From NCBI GenBank assembly GCA_964019055.1, contig OZ025222.1, positions 6,754,746-6,818,745 on the forward strand: DNA of 64,000 nucleotides, written 5' to 3'. Shown one piece after another: positions 1 through 11,886 of the stretch. The notes under the pieces are model-generated. The model was not told the DNA's origin. It searched no databases and was given only the letters and a program-made list of their open reading frames with translations. The position numbers and the translations under genes were made by a program. The first letter of the stretch is position 1. Every line of letters starts with the position of its first letter. Source of the DNA: Anthopleura xanthogrammica (taxonomy: Eukaryota > Cnidaria > Anthozoa > Actiniaria > Actiniidae).

Positions 1-1
1 T

Positions 2-392
2 TATATTAGAGGAATCCCGTTAGAATGGTTTTCAAGTTACTTAGAAAACAGGAAACAGTATGTAGAATTAGAAGAAAATTCTAACCTAAGCACAGCTACA
101 TGTGGAATACCACAAGGTAGCTCGTTAGGCCCTCTATTATTCTTAATTTACATTAACGATATATCTAACTGCTCTGAAATGTTATCATTTAGGATATTTG
201 AAGATGATACAACAACATTTGCCTCATCACCTAACTTACTAGATCTGGAACTTTTAGTAAACAATGAGTTGGTAAAGGTCTCGAACTGGTGTAAAAAACA
301 GACTATCAATTAATATTCGTAAAACTAACTTTATGATTATTAAATCACCGAATAAAAGATTGACAAAAAACGTAGATATTTTAATATCTTAA
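2..392 (+). pseudogene. LINE reverse transcriptase, palm fragment
   Basis: The frame starting at base 2 reads through the classic RT block PQGSSLGPLLFLIYIND and the catalytic block FEDDTT, where most LINEs have FADDT, so the two aspartates are kept. An A-run at about 293-300 shifts the frame. After it the protein continues as the thumb-like segment LSINIRKTNFMIIKSP and stops near 390. The enzyme would copy element RNA into DNA at the target site. The frameshift and the missing 5' end make this copy dead. Confidence 0.85.
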
Positions 393-395
393 AAG

Positions 396-2611
396 AGCAC
401 ATGTCAGTAAAACTCAAACATATCGTGGCAAGTCTGAAAAAATCGATTTCCCTTCCACTTTCAGGATTTATAGCCCATTATGTCCAAATCATCGTGGTGT
501 GTTTGATTTTCAAAAATATTTTTTTGTTTTCGAGAAATAAGGATTTTAGTCAGAACGGGTAATTATGCTAATTTGTATGGCCTCAAATTGACCAACTTCA
601 ATGACCTCATGCAATAAAACTATCTAACCTTTGGTATTTATTTTATCACATTCATTTTACTTATCATCTATACTTTATTTACTATCATTACTAAAGATTT
701 CACTACAATGTGGAATTTATGACGAATTTTCTCATCAGCCATACTTTTTCTTACTGTAAAAGTAGCTTCAAAACAAGTGGCAATTCTACTATGGCCGAAA
801 CATTAGAATCAATTGATATTTAAGGTATTAAAAAAAGACGAGTTGTTCTTCATTTGGGCCAAAAATTAGCTTGGGTAAATTAGTTTTTGATTTTCTAAGA
901 GCGGCCGAAGTTACCGAAATTCGCCGTTTCTTCTTGCCCGGCTTAGCTTTTGAAATTAACAAGAAAGACAGGCCTACAAACAATTATCAAACATTTGAGG
1001 TTTCAGCAATGCTTTTATACATAATTATAAGTTTCTAAGCTTGTCGATGTAGAAGTTAAATCCTTTTTGAGAGATTTTTAACGATGATCTGGTGTTGTTT
1101 TGGCACATCAATGTAATCTGTGTCAACAATGGCTTTCAAAACAACAACTGAATTCGTCTGCAATACTCCAGTTTCGAGTTCTCTTTTACGCTGTGTTAGC
1201 CTCAAAACCGTGTAATATATTCTTTTATTCAGTAACAGCCCGTGGAAATTCAAGAGATCTGTGTGTAAAGAAGACAATAAAAATACTTTGAAATTTCACG
1301 AGTTTTATCTAAATTTCTGCATAATTTACGCACAATTGAGGCTAACACAGCGTAAAAGAGAACTCGAAACGGGAGTATTTCGCCGCACATTTCCGCCTAG
1401 TTATACTTAGGGACTGCTTATACTTCCCAAATTAACTGATATATTTATAAAGGGCTAAAGAACCCACTAGATTCCCAAAGTTAATCAGCGATATCCAATC
1501 GACAACTTCGATGGTCACGATGCGCAGGTCATGCAATGTTAATATCACAGAACACATGCGTTTAGCTGTCTTGTGTTTTACCGTAGTCGAACTTGGGAGA
1601 TATTCGTCAAAAGAGAGGACTTATTCAATGCCAGGAAGTTCTTATTCCACAATCAGGTTAGCTGATTGTTTCATATGTGTAATAACCGATACATTTTTTA
1701 GGAAAAGGTCTTGCCGATTCGGTCTCTTTAATAATGTAACAGCATCGATTTACCGTCTGGTTATTCAATGTAAGCCTATGCCTAAACAGCCTGAAACCGT
1801 ACCAAAACCATGCCAAATGTGATAAGAATTCTGTCTTTGGTGCATCTTCTCCATGTTTAAGCACAAAATATTCTTAAAGAGCTTCTGCACTTAGCTCAAA
1901 TCAGTGAAATGTTCAAAATCTAAGGTCATCACATGTAAACAACCCGCTAATTTTACTGGAAATGTCCGTTTTACGAGAAAATTTACTGAATATTTTTGAA
2001 GCGCTGGCGCTGAAAAACCCAGAATAATTTTAATGTAGGATTTGAAAACAATATCAAAGCTCTGTTTAGCCAGAATTTTAAGCTAATCAGAGAATGGCCA
2101 CATATCGAAAATATTTTTTAAAATTTGGTCATAAAACACAGGTTGATCGGCCAGGTAAAAATCGCCCTTCAAAGAGAGTGTTTTTGAGGGTCAAAGTTAT
2201 CATTTAGAACTAAACAAATGCGAGTTATGAGATGAGAAATACCTATTTTATCGAAATTAAGTGTTTGTTTTGCAAGATTTGTAAACTTTTTGCTCAAGCG
2301 AGAGACTTTTTGTGATGGACCGTTTTCGGCTCCTCAGACAGCTGATTTTGGGTCTCGAGGCCGAGAAATCGATTTTCTCGTATAATTCGAAAACTACTTC
2401 GTATTTTGAAAAATCAACCCAGGACCTTTTAAAACTCACTGATATCTACCAATAGAGCCAAAATGAAGGTAGATTGATTTTTGAGTTGTGGCCAGAAATT
2501 CTCGATTATGTCTGGTTTTTCCTGACATTGGCTCTTAATACGGTATTAAAACAAGAGGAGTTGTTCTTCATCTGTAATCAGAAATCGCGCAGAAAGTCGG
2601 CGAAAGACGTA
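396..2611. other. Non-coding insertion splitting the LINE; contains an inverted repeat
   Basis: This 2.2 kb stretch interrupts the LINE protein. Open frames here are short and match nothing I recognise. The phrase AGTTGTTCTTCAT occurs near both sides (about 841 and 2560), and a strong inverted repeat sits at 1162-1379. I could not find a clear target duplication, so its class is unknown. It may be a non-autonomous element or more than one insertion. Confidence 0.5.
1162..1379. repeat. Inverted repeat, 44-bp arms with 130-bp spacer
   Basis: Bases 1162-1205 are the reverse complement of 1336-1379 with a single mismatch, the core 35 bp (1171-1205 and 1336-1370) being exact. The arms can form a long stem. 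It lies inside the unexplained LINE insertion. Confidence 0.9.
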
Positions 2612-3271
2612 TAGTGTTCAATAAATTCTTGGTGTATTTATTGATGAAAATCAATCGTGGAAATACCACATCCCCGGGACCACATCACCTTTTTATGTTC
2701 TCGTTTATCAAGGAATGCAGGTATTTTACTAAAACTCAGACACTATGTTTCTCTATCACAAATGAAAACAATTTATTACCGCCTAGTTTATCCATACTTA
2801 ACGTATGCAATTGCTGCGTGGGGTAGTGCCTACAAAACTCATCTGACAAAGATACAAGTGAAACAAAATCACATAGTAAGGATACTATTCTTTGCAACAC
2901 TATATGGTAAAAACACCGCTAAAGCTTTACCTTTTATCAATCTACTAAATCTGCTAACAGTCGAGAATATTTTCAAATTAAATTCTTTAACATTTATCCA
3001 CTTATGGCAAACAAATCAGCTGCCATCTATTTTTGACGATTACTTTCACTTCACAAAAAACAAACATAGATATAACACTAGGTATGTCTCAAATAAAAAT
3101 CTTTATAAACAAAAATTTAGAACAAACTTAGGAAAACAAACCATTAGTGTTATAGCTTCTGACATGTGGAAAGAAATTCCAACTAATCTAAAAGAAATTA
3201 AGAACACTTCCTTATTCAAAAAGAAAATTAAGGCGGTCTTGTTACAAAGACAAAGCAGCCTCAATACTTAG
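2612..3271 (+). pseudogene. LINE reverse transcriptase, C-terminal fragment
   Basis: The piece opens with LGVFIDENQSWKYHI, the conserved segment after the RT thumb, in one frame near 2625. It then shifts frame and continues to 3271 through YPYLTYAIAAWG, the C-terminal domain typical of L2/CR1/jockey LINEs (a WG block followed by an LxxxR-rich helix region). It ends with a normal stop. It continues the fragment at 2-392 and belongs to the same element. Frameshifts mark it as inactive. Confidence 0.8.
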
Positions 3272-3613
3272 AAGTAAACAAACAATAATCTTCTTCTTTA
3301 TTCATACCAATAGGTATATTTTGGTATTCATACTTTTGTGTAACTTGTATTCTGTTTGTTATCTGTGTGTAATTTATATTATATTTATATTATGAGGACT
3401 ATCTTTCAGCTCGTTTAAAAATACAACATAAAATAACTAGTGGCTAACATGAAAACCTCCCAGTTAATTTAGCCTCTAGACATTCAAAATAGACAAAATT
3501 ACAAATAACTATGCACATATTTTATCGTAACTAAAACTACCTTTTGTAATTTAAAATCACAAAATGAACTATGAAATGTAACTTGTTTGCTAAAATAAAA
3601 TGCATTGTATTGT

Positions 3614-3856
3614 ATTGGCAAAGTTGTCTAAGATGACAACAGAACAAGGTTCTTGCCTTGCAGCTGATCCCAAAAGAGGCAAGATAAACTGCTCAAATGC
3701 AAATAGAAACTGGTCACTATCGAAAGCATCAGTGAAAGTGTGTGAAGCCACAATTCCCTCACTACTCAGAGCACCCAGAACACTGTAGCGAGTCCCACGG
3801 GTAAAGTTCCCCTTAACCAAGATCCTTCCGCCTTTGAGGGCTCTTGCATATCTCCT
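3614..3856 (-). pseudogene. Tc1/mariner-type transposase exon, truncated by the LINE
   Basis: Read on the minus strand from a good acceptor (TGTTGTACAG ending at 3857), this exon encodes RRYARALKGGR, then GTRYSVLGALSSEGIV, then SVVILDN, which is the second catalytic aspartate of the DDE domain. The frame breaks right after this motif, where the LINE 3' end begins. It is a clear paralogue of exon 4 of the transposase at 4818-7630, and the intron falls at the same codon. Only this exon remains. Confidence 0.8.
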
Positions 3857-4606
3857 CTGTACAACAAACATATAAAAGCAAGTCATGTTAGCATGGATAT
3901 ATGGTTTGTTATGCACTAAAGACAAGTCAGCTATGTTGGATTAAGTGTAACATTTTGCAACATAAGAACAAAATATAGGTTTCTAGTAGCTTGTGTTATG
4001 GCAGGAAAATAGGGTATTGTGACTTATGTCTGAATATAAAAAATATATATATATATATTTATTCTACACCATAAAAAAAACAGCCAATCAGAAAGCAGGA
4101 AAGCCATTGTATATTGGTCAGTATTTCACTCTTCCTGTCCATTATGCACTGCACGTTGAATCTACGCATTTTCTATGGTGTTGGATAAAGTGGTTATACA
4201 ATGGTTTCGAGTGGCATACTGTTGATATCCCACTCGTCATCAATTATACCTACTCAATCCTCATCAATTATACATGCATTTGATAACCAGTATATAACCA
4301 TTATTAAAATTAATATGATATTAACATTTTATAGAATTTTTTTTAGAATAAAACATAAGTTAGTGTATTTCATATAAATTTAAAAATGCTGGTGAATAAT
4401 CACATCACTCCAGTGCTCTTGGCAGATGACTTTAACAGGACTCATTTCCATCTATTGTCACCACAAGCGAAAACATCCACGGCTACACACAACTTTGCAT
4501 ACTGGCTACATTCCAGAGATGACACAAATTATTGACTTTGTGCGACTAGTACAAGTATACAATTTTTTTTGGGAAAGTTCCCATCAATTCATTTTATATT
4601 GTCAGT
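3857..4606. other. No gene recognised; short TA run
   Basis: I see no supportable coding region. There is a short TA microsatellite near 4044-4062. This is the left flank of the 5.8 kb transposon. Confidence 0.5.
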
Positions 4607-4608
4607 TA

Positions 4609-4715
4609 CAGGCGTTCTAAGTCACACGTGCCGGTTCGAGACAAAACATTAGGTTCGAGACATGAACTTGGTGGACGTCAATCAAATGTATTTCTATGGT
4701 TACATGTCTGCATGT
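4609..4715. repeat. Left terminal inverted repeat (107 bp)
   Basis: Exact reverse complement of 10334-10440. Within it GGTTCGAGACA occurs twice in direct orientation (4633-4643 and 4652-4662), 19 bp apart, a plausible transposase-binding pair. Confidence 0.97.
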
Positions 4716-4817
4716 GAATGTTCGATTGCGAAAAGTACACGTCCTTTAGTATTTTGTTTTGACTGGTCTCTGTTTGGTGAAAAAGACATAAACTCCCCAT
4801 AAACTCAAAGCCGAAAA

Positions 4818-7630
4818 ATGGTCAAACCGATACCTGACGCTCTGAGATGGAGAATTGTTATATTGAGAAGACGAGGACTCTCACATCAAAACATTGCCGA
4901 CACTCTATGCATTTCAGAGCGGCTTGTGAGGAAGGTCAACAATCTATACGAAAACACTTTTGACATCAAGGATCCTCCGAGAAGAAAGTCAAAGGAACGA
5001 GTATTAACAGGTACTGATGCAAATAATGGAACAGAATACAGTTGTAAAAGTGATGTAAAAACTGAATTTCTCGAAGTAGATAAACGATTAAAATTTATAG
5101 CTTATTCAAGTTTAGCTTGAGCTTTTAAAAGAAGGTTTCATCGGTTAATTTACGTAGAAATGCAAGATCATGCATTTATCAATATTTTTTTATGATTCAG
5201 CGGCAGAATTACTCGTTCTGAGAGGTATTGTAGAACAAAATCCAGAGTTATTTCTTGATGAAATCCAATCGTGGCTAGAACATTCGACAGGAGCAAGATT
5301 GCACATATCGACAATAAATGGATATTTGAATAAAATGGGGATCACTCGGAAAAAGGTTTGTAGCTTATTTGTTATTTACATGAGCTTACACTACGAGTTT
5401 TGAGTTTTATGTGTGATAGTCCTGTGTTCATGATGATGTCTCAGGTTTTGATTTATATGTGTCGACGTTTATCATTCAATAGTCGGGTTATGTTTGTTGT
5501 CATGCTTCCCCTCTACGTTTAGTTATTTTGTTTCTGCTTTGTGTTGTTGTCATTCTGTCCGCCTCGTTGTGACCATGGCATGACCCTTTGAACTAAGACA
5601 AGACACAATATTTGACATAATTCTTGGCTTTCATGTGACGTCATCAAAAACTCAAATCTAAACTATACATCGTATAATAAAATTTCTAAAATATGTTTTA
5701 GAAATCAGTGATATAAGTCACAGGAAAAAGTTTCGAGTCATTTTAATGTTTGGTTCCCGAGTTATAAAGGTTGAATTTGTGTCACGCAATACCGTCACGT
5801 GTATCTGAAGAACGATAAAAATCAAAAATAATTTACCCTAGGTGAAAGATTTTGCTTTGTGTACGTTTATGATCTCTATTTCAAGTGTATTTCAGTGGAA
5901 TTTAATCGAAAATATTAAATATTCTATCATTTTCAGCCGTCGAAGTTTCGTCCGCCATATTGGTGCCCCAGAGTGGAACACCAATATGGCCGCTCCATAC
6001 ATTTTAACCAAATACGGCCTCATATTTGTTTGCTCATAACTCGAAAGCCAAACGTCCTGCTTTCTTCAAAATTGGCCAAATTGTAGGCTTTTAATCTCTT
6101 TAAAAGGTTTTGGACATGTTATTTTGTTTAGACATTCTATAAAGCTCTAAGAACAGTAATATCCGTATGCAAAATCTCAAGTTCGTCGCATACATTCTTA
6201 CTAAAATTACAACATTTTCGCTCGCTCATAATTCGGCCGCCAAACCATCTTTAAGCATAAAGCTTTGTATGATTGTTAGTTTCTAGATATTCTTCAAGGC
6301 TGTTAACAGTAATTGATATTTTACTTTAGATTTAAGCTAAACGAAGATTTTCAATTTAGTCACGTGATCAGTGAAAACCGAGAATAAACTGAGTTGTTAA
6401 CTGATTAATAGACTGTGTCATGTGGTGTCATTAAATCATACTACTTCTGTATTTTTCATTTTTTTTCTCTATATAAAATCCATTTTCTTTCATTGTTTCC
6501 ATTTTGTTTAGATGCAAATAATTGCACGTCAACGTGCGTGCTGTATACAGAAGATTTGTCTCTCAATTCCGTGCAGGGCAGTTTCTATTCCTTGATGAAT
6601 CAGCCAAGGATGACAGAACTGCACAGGTACAATGTATATGAATCAGCACTAAAATGATAGGAACACATCACACCATACACATACTACTAATATGCTGTTC
6701 CACCTACAATAAACATGTACCTCACCTGTAAAAATGTATTTTTAGCAGTCAACTATCAATTGTAATTTCTTACTATTTATTACATTTAGAGGAAGTTTGC
6801 TCGTTCTCTTGGAGGGACTCGTGTTTCAAGGAAGGGCAACTTCACACGTGGCTCAAGATTCAGTGTTCTGGGAGCTGTATCCATAGATGGCATTAAGGCT
6901 GCACATGCCATTGTTGGAGCATTTGATAAGACTACCTTTGAGTTTACCATAGAAACTTTTGTAGCTCCCTTGGTTGGTTCATTTGCTAATGGTGATGATT
7001 GCTCAATTGTTGTTCTTGATAACTGTCCCATCCACCATTCTCCTGAATTCCTGAGAATGATTAGATTGAGAGGAGGGATTGTGTTGTTTTTGCCGTAAGT
7101 CGCATTCTACTTTTTATTCAATACAAATTCAACTAATTATGCCACACTTCATGAATATTTGTATTTACATTTGAGCATCACATGATTCAAGATGATCTAT
7201 TCAGCATGTTGCATCTGGCTTTTGTTCAGATTTTTTTCAACACTATTATATTTTATTCATGTAATTATAGGCCCTACTCCCCTGACATGAATCCCATAGA
7301 GGAATGTTTCAGTCATGCCAAGGATTGGTTGAGGAGGCATCAAGACATTGTTGACAAGTATCCTCAAAGATGCTTCGAAATAGCCTTGTACAATGTATGT
7401 AATATGCTATACAATATTCACTGCTGTACCATTTGTACATTTTATTGCATGGTAATATTGTGAAACTTACAGTATATACAGCCTGGGAATGTGAAGAGTT
7501 TTTTTCTTCCAGATTGTCCCTACTAAATAGCAAATATATTGTCAAATAACACTTTTCTAATATGTGTATGTATATGTTATTTCAGATTCAAGACTGTGCA
7601 GCCATATTTCAGGACTGTGGTTATGTTTAA
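4818..7630 (+). CDS. Tc1/mariner-type DDE transposase, six exons
   Basis: Exon 1 (4818-5010) encodes a helix-turn-helix: RWRIVILRRRGLSHQNIADT. Exon 2 (5201-5355) adds a second DNA-binding segment. Exon 3 (about 6512-6626) carries the first catalytic Asp in QFLFLDESAKDDRT. Exon 4 (6790-7094) carries the second in SIVVLDNCPIHH. Exon 5 (7271-7394) has PYSPDMNPIEECF with the catalytic Glu. Exon 6 (7586-7630) ends in QDCGYV. All DDE residues are present, and the exon 1-2 and 3-6 junctions agree in phase. The weak point is the exon 2/3 join: the frame of exon 3 does not follow directly from the acceptor at 6512, so this copy may be damaged there or use another junction. It would cut and paste the element at TA sites. 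Confidence 0.87.
5356..6511 (+). other. Long intron of the transposase; small hairpin inside
   Basis: No coding region seen. An exact 12-bp hairpin (GCCATATTGGTG at 5954-5965, its complement at 5979-5990) lies inside. Confidence 0.6.
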
Positions 7631-7703
7631 CATGATGTTAGAACAAAACAAATATTATAATAACAACATTTCCTTTCTGGATTAATAAACAGGGTTTTGA
7701 TCT

Positions 7704-10300
7704 TTAACAAGAGGTTGAAGAGGTTGAAGTTTGGTTGTTGTAGCCTTGTGCCCTCAACCTGTATATTGCAGGTATTAAGATAAGGCAATCTTGTTCAGTG
7801 ATACCCATTGACATCATCAGTTGTTTTCCCAATTGAGGATGTATAAATGCTTCAAACATGGGTCCATCTACACCATTTTCTTCACACAGACCACAATACT
7901 TTGACAGGCCAATTGACTGAATAAAGTTAACACAGTCTTGTATAGTCATCTGGTTCATAGCTGTAAAAAAGGGTTTTGTAATAAATATGATCAAGGTAAT
8001 AAGTCTGGATTAATTGTACATTCGTTTGCCTCTCAGACTGTATATCTGGTTCACTGTACCATGGCATTCATATTATTCATGACATAAAGTAAAGAATCTA
8101 AGGTTCTAGTTTGTGTGAAATTAAAACAAAGTTATAATATGGTACTAAATAGCATTATGGGTGCCAAATTGTCATAGACTCTATATTTCTATATCCACTT
8201 CAAGTATTTATTTTGACACAGAGTAATTAACCTGGGGGTACTCCCGAAAGTTTTGTACGGGGATGCTCTGCTCAGCCTTCCCAACCCATATTTATACCAA
8301 ATGTGGGCAAAAAAGTACCTGATTTATATACCTCTGGCCTCAAAAAGGAACACCTTTCAGGCGGAGCATCCTCAAATAGCCCAACATAGGGAGTACCCTT
8401 TTTGGGAAAATTAATTAATTACCTTTGTCTGTACTACTTGGCATGGTGGCAGTATTTGGAGGGGTTGTTTGCATCTGTTTTGCATAAAAATGACATATAA
8501 AATTAAAATAGTATCTATTGAAATATCTCACAGCATTTTTTGTTAAAAGAGTCAGTTGCTATAAGTATTGTCAGGGATGGCAGATGTAGGGGGAGAGGGG
8601 CTAACCCTCCCCCTTTTTAATATTTCCCACACTAGAATGTTAGCTTTATCCCCACCCCCTCCAAACACACATAATGATAATAATAATCTTTAGCCAGGGT
8701 AAAATTAAAACCTGTCAGCTTTCAATGGTATCAATAGGTGCCCTGCAAGTGATACAAACAAAAAAAGAATCACTATCCAGCTATACTTACATGCATTGAT
8801 GTTTGTGCTAGCACCATTTGCATCAGGGCATTTTGAAAGGACTCATTTCTTTTGGCATCCAATGCAATCATCATCTCGAGTGTAGTTTGGAAGTCATTTT
8901 TGTTTTTATCATCTTTGGGTGAATTTGATGACTGCCTTTTGCTTTTTGGAGGTACCAACACTGCTTCTATGTGGTCTTCCCAGTTGGGTTCCTCATTGAT
9001 GCCCCCACTATTGCCATTGATGATCTCATCAGTCCATAAAGTAAGGTGCTTACTGGAATATCTCCACAGTATCCCTTTCTTTTCCAAATCCCTGACCAAT
9101 TGTACATGTGTGTCATTCCACTCTTCATTTCCTGACTGGGTCGATGACAAGGTCATGTCCAGTCTTCTTTTTCTAGGATTGGTATTGTTTCCTTTTACAA
9201 ACCCAAAAACATTTCAACAATTCATTGCATGATTACAGCATGGTATTATTACCATCTTCAAGAGCACAAACACTAAAAGTTTGCAATATAAGTTAATTAG
9301 TATTAAGCTTATATTATTTGATTTTCAATATTTAGTTCATCATTATGTACAACCATTGTTAAGCCTTGAACAGTTTTTTACCTGCGTTTTGTTTTTGTAG
9401 ACCAACAGTGCAGCATGCAAGTCTAAGGTTTTTGTTGTTATACTCTTTTTTGCAAATCTCTAAGTCTTCCTCCTTGCACAGGCTCACAGGCTGCTTCCCA
9501 CCCTTTCTCAACCAGTACAAACCCTGGGCGGGGGTGTAAACCATGGACTCATCATCATACGTTTTCAACAGAGTTATAAGTTCCTGGAGGCTTGTGTCGC
9601 AATTCACTTTATGTAGTACATTCGAAGTGGTAAGTACTTTCTTGTCAGGGGACATTTCGTATACGAAAATATCCATCACATTTCGTGCCTGTATACGCGG
9701 GGACCTTCGTGGTGTGGTTTGGCTTGCGCCTGCTAAGAAATTCAAAAAAGGTAAATCAAGATACAAATCTGCATAAAGCAATGGTATGACTTTGTATTGT
9801 ACTTACGCTGCTCATGAAAGTCAACAGCCATGTATATCGTGGCTGACTTTTTGTTCTTGCCGCTTTTGTATGTAGTCGGATATTCATTCAGCATGGCGGG
9901 TATATCCCCATCGTTGTTCAAAAGCACCAAAGCTTTTCCTTTTGCTTTTCTGTAGTACAGCTGGTCGATAACTATCTCATTTTTCCCTGTTGTTCGCTGA
10001 ATATAATCAACGATACAGTCTCGTAAAGTGAAATATGTCCAGCGATACGGCAGTTCAAAGGGAGTATATTCTGGCCCCCTTGCTTTTCCGTTCGACGTAC
10101 TCAAATATAAAGCCACTTCTCTCTATAAACCAGATTTAGAGAAAAACCGAATTTCACAACGAGAACAGACATTTGGCTCATAATCAGTAAGATTTACTTA
10201 CCTTTTCATTCTCGCTCTGCCATATTTGGGTTTCCTCTAAGTCAGGGAGATTAATCGCTATGTTTTCAAACTCTTCCATGCTGAACTCTTCGCCTTCCAT
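7704..10300 (-). CDS. Transposon-borne SAM-domain protein, six exons, 491 aa
   Basis: Minus-strand exons are 10300-10202, 10122-9807, 9732-9382, 9191-8791, 8474-8423 and 7960-7704. All have GT/AG borders and phases that agree, giving 1,476 nt ending at TAA. The acidic N-terminus starts MEGEEFSMEEFENIA. Residues about 35-135 form a beta/alpha region ending ATIYMAVDF that could be a ubiquitin-like or PB1-like fold (inference). Basic patches SPRIQARN and NPRKRRLD suggest DNA contact or nuclear import. A low-complexity linker follows, then a C-terminal SAM domain: DCVNFIQSIGLSKYC, later GKQLMMSMGITEQDCLILIPAIYRL. SAM domains bind each other or other proteins, often as polymers. Lying inside perfect TIRs, it is presumably an element-encoded partner or regulator of the transposase; its function is unknown. 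Confidence 0.88.
8231..8404. repeat. MITE-like inverted-repeat insertion in an intron
   Basis: The ends are imperfect inverted complements: GGGGGTACTCCC near 8234 against GGGAGTACCC near 8389, with further complementarity inward (GGGATGCTC against GAGCATCC). It sits in the intron between exons 5 and 6 of the SAM-domain gene, so it inserted inside the transposon without breaking coding. Confidence 0.6.
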
Positions 10301-10333
10301 GCTTACTCAGCTCGAAACGACGTCTTGGCGCGA

Positions 10334-10440
10334 ACATGCAGACATGTAACCATAGAAATACATTTGATTGACGTCCACCAAGTTCATGTCTCGAACCTAA
10401 TGTTTTGTCTCGAACCGGCACGTGTGACTTAGAACGCCTG
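10334..10440. repeat. Right terminal inverted repeat (107 bp)
   Basis: Exact reverse complement of 4609-4715. The start codon of the SAM-domain gene (10300) lies only 34 bp inside this repeat, so the repeat probably contains or borders its promoter. Confidence 0.97.
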
Positions 10441-10442
10441 TA

Positions 10443-11453
10443 ATTATAATTTTATCATGTTTTTAAATAACTGTCACTTTTACATGTAGATAATTGACAA
10501 TGATTATATAATCAAGAGAAGTAAAGAAGTAATTGTAGAAATTTCCCAGAAAAGCTACATGTCTACTTGGGTTGGTCGAGCATAGCATGCCTCATCCATT
10601 CAACTGGAGGAACTTGAAAATATGGAAGAAAACTTGAGGCAACTAGATGAATCAGAACACTTGGTATGCAAGCAATACATTACCAGTATTTTTTTAATGT
10701 TGTTTGTACCAGATATGTATGCCATTGAACTAATATGTTGAAATGAGTATATGAATAAGAAATGTTTTTATGGCACTAAAATATTGTTTTCTAAACAGCT
10801 CTTTCTTAGGAGGCATACCAAGAAACCAGCAGAATTTGAAAAACTCACTACACACCCACTTCATAGCAACAGGTTTCCAGTTGCACCATATGCAAAAGTT
10901 GAGGGAGGACAACGTCTTGAACACATTCACCTTGTTGATTGCAAACCTGGTAGATAATCAAATATACAATATAGTAGTAATAATTTGAACCTAAACTACT
11001 ACCAGATACAAGAAGACAAGGCAATATAAATGCAATATTTACACATATACATATATACAGCTGTAACAATGCACCCATTTAATGATAGGGATTATGCTTG
11101 GACTAGGTTTACTTCATTATTATAGACTTCTGTTAATAGTACTATGATATTCAGCACTATGATTTTGATAAAAAAACAACATTAATGGACTTTTGTATGA
11201 AGTTTCTTCCTCACTTAGGAGGGGACATGCATGTAATTTTGGAATTTTATCCACAGGTTATGTTAAATCTGTAAAACAATTAATGGATGTATGGTGTGAT
11301 GTCAAGGAAAAAATACCAGACATTTTTGTACGACAGTGCATTCCAACCCCCACTATGGTGGCCCACAAGTGCAATACACAACAAAATATATTAATGCTTA
11401 AAACATTATTTTCGAATGCAAAAATTCAAATTTCCTTACATAAATCAACAACT
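10443..11453. other. Flank with no convincing gene
   Basis: Short open frames exist (for example about 10801-10957 and 11193-11400), but none shows a domain I recognise and none has a clear gene structure. The bases from 10443 continue the target sequence interrupted at 4608. Confidence 0.5.
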
Positions 11454-11709
11454 CAGTACACAAACGAAAGTTCTCAGTACACAAACGAAACTCAGTACAC
11501 AAACGAAAGTTCTCAGTACACAAACGAAACTCAGTACACAAACAAACGTTCTCAGTACACAAACGAAACTCAGTACACAAACAAAAGTTCTCAGTACACA
11601 AATAAAACTCAGTACACAAACGAAAGTTCTCAGTACACAAACGAAACTCAGTACACAAACGAAAGTTCTCAGTACACAAACGAAACCCAGTACACAAACA
11701 AAAGTTCTC
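11454..11709. repeat. Tandem array of CAGTACACAAACGAAA units
   Basis: About 13 units alternate between 21 bp (ending GTTCT) and 18 bp (ending CT), giving a 39-bp higher-order period. Because 39 is a multiple of three it stays open in several frames (YTNESSQYTNETQ on plus), but that is a by-product of the repeat. It lies just upstream of the RING/HECT gene. Confidence 0.95.
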
Positions 11710-11886
11710 GGTAGAGGTCTGACTCATCCCCAGGGTAGAGGTTTATGCCTATGGTCTTCCTGTGTTATCAAGACAAGGAACCCAAAATTGGAAAACTGTA
11801 GAATTCCCGCCAAAACAACATGGCTGACACTCTCTAGCTAGTCCTCCGTTGTGAAAACTTGTTTGTGCTGAGTACTATAAGCTAAA

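Larger units (their letters stand above)
1..3613 (+). mobile_element. LINE retrotransposon, 3' half (L2/CR1/jockey-like), interrupted
   Basis: Two pieces of one non-LTR retrotransposon on the plus strand. Positions 1 to about 390 encode the reverse-transcriptase palm. Positions about 2612 to 3271 encode the C-terminal part of the same protein, followed by an AT-rich 3' end that finishes in short TGTATT-type repeats near 3613. The 2.2 kb between them matches neither piece and looks like a later insertion. The 5' end lies outside the window. Beyond 3613 the sequence is a transposase exon cut off mid-protein, so the LINE probably inserted there. The family name is inferred from protein motifs only. 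Confidence 0.8.
4609..10440. mobile_element. 5.8 kb Tc1/mariner-type transposon with transposase and SAM-domain gene
   Basis: The element begins CAGGCGTTC at 4609 and ends GAACGCCTG at 10440, flanked by TA on both sides (4607-4608 and 10441-10442), the target duplication of Tc1/mariner transposons. Its terminal inverted repeats are 107 bp and identical base for base. It holds two multi-exon genes facing each other: a DDE transposase on plus (4818-7630) and a SAM-domain protein on minus (10300-7704), with stops only 73 bp apart. Perfect TIRs suggest recent movement. An accessory SAM gene is not, as far as I know, a usual component of this superfamily. Confidence 0.93.

Noticed and set aside
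8852..9232. Plus-strand frame of 126 aa
   Set aside because: It is the shadow of exon 4 of the SAM-domain gene on minus.
11193..11727. Long open frames reading YTNESSQYTNETQ (plus) and the complementary Leu/Cys-rich frame (minus)
   Set aside because: They come from the 39-bp tandem array, which lacks stops in several frames; no gene features surround them.
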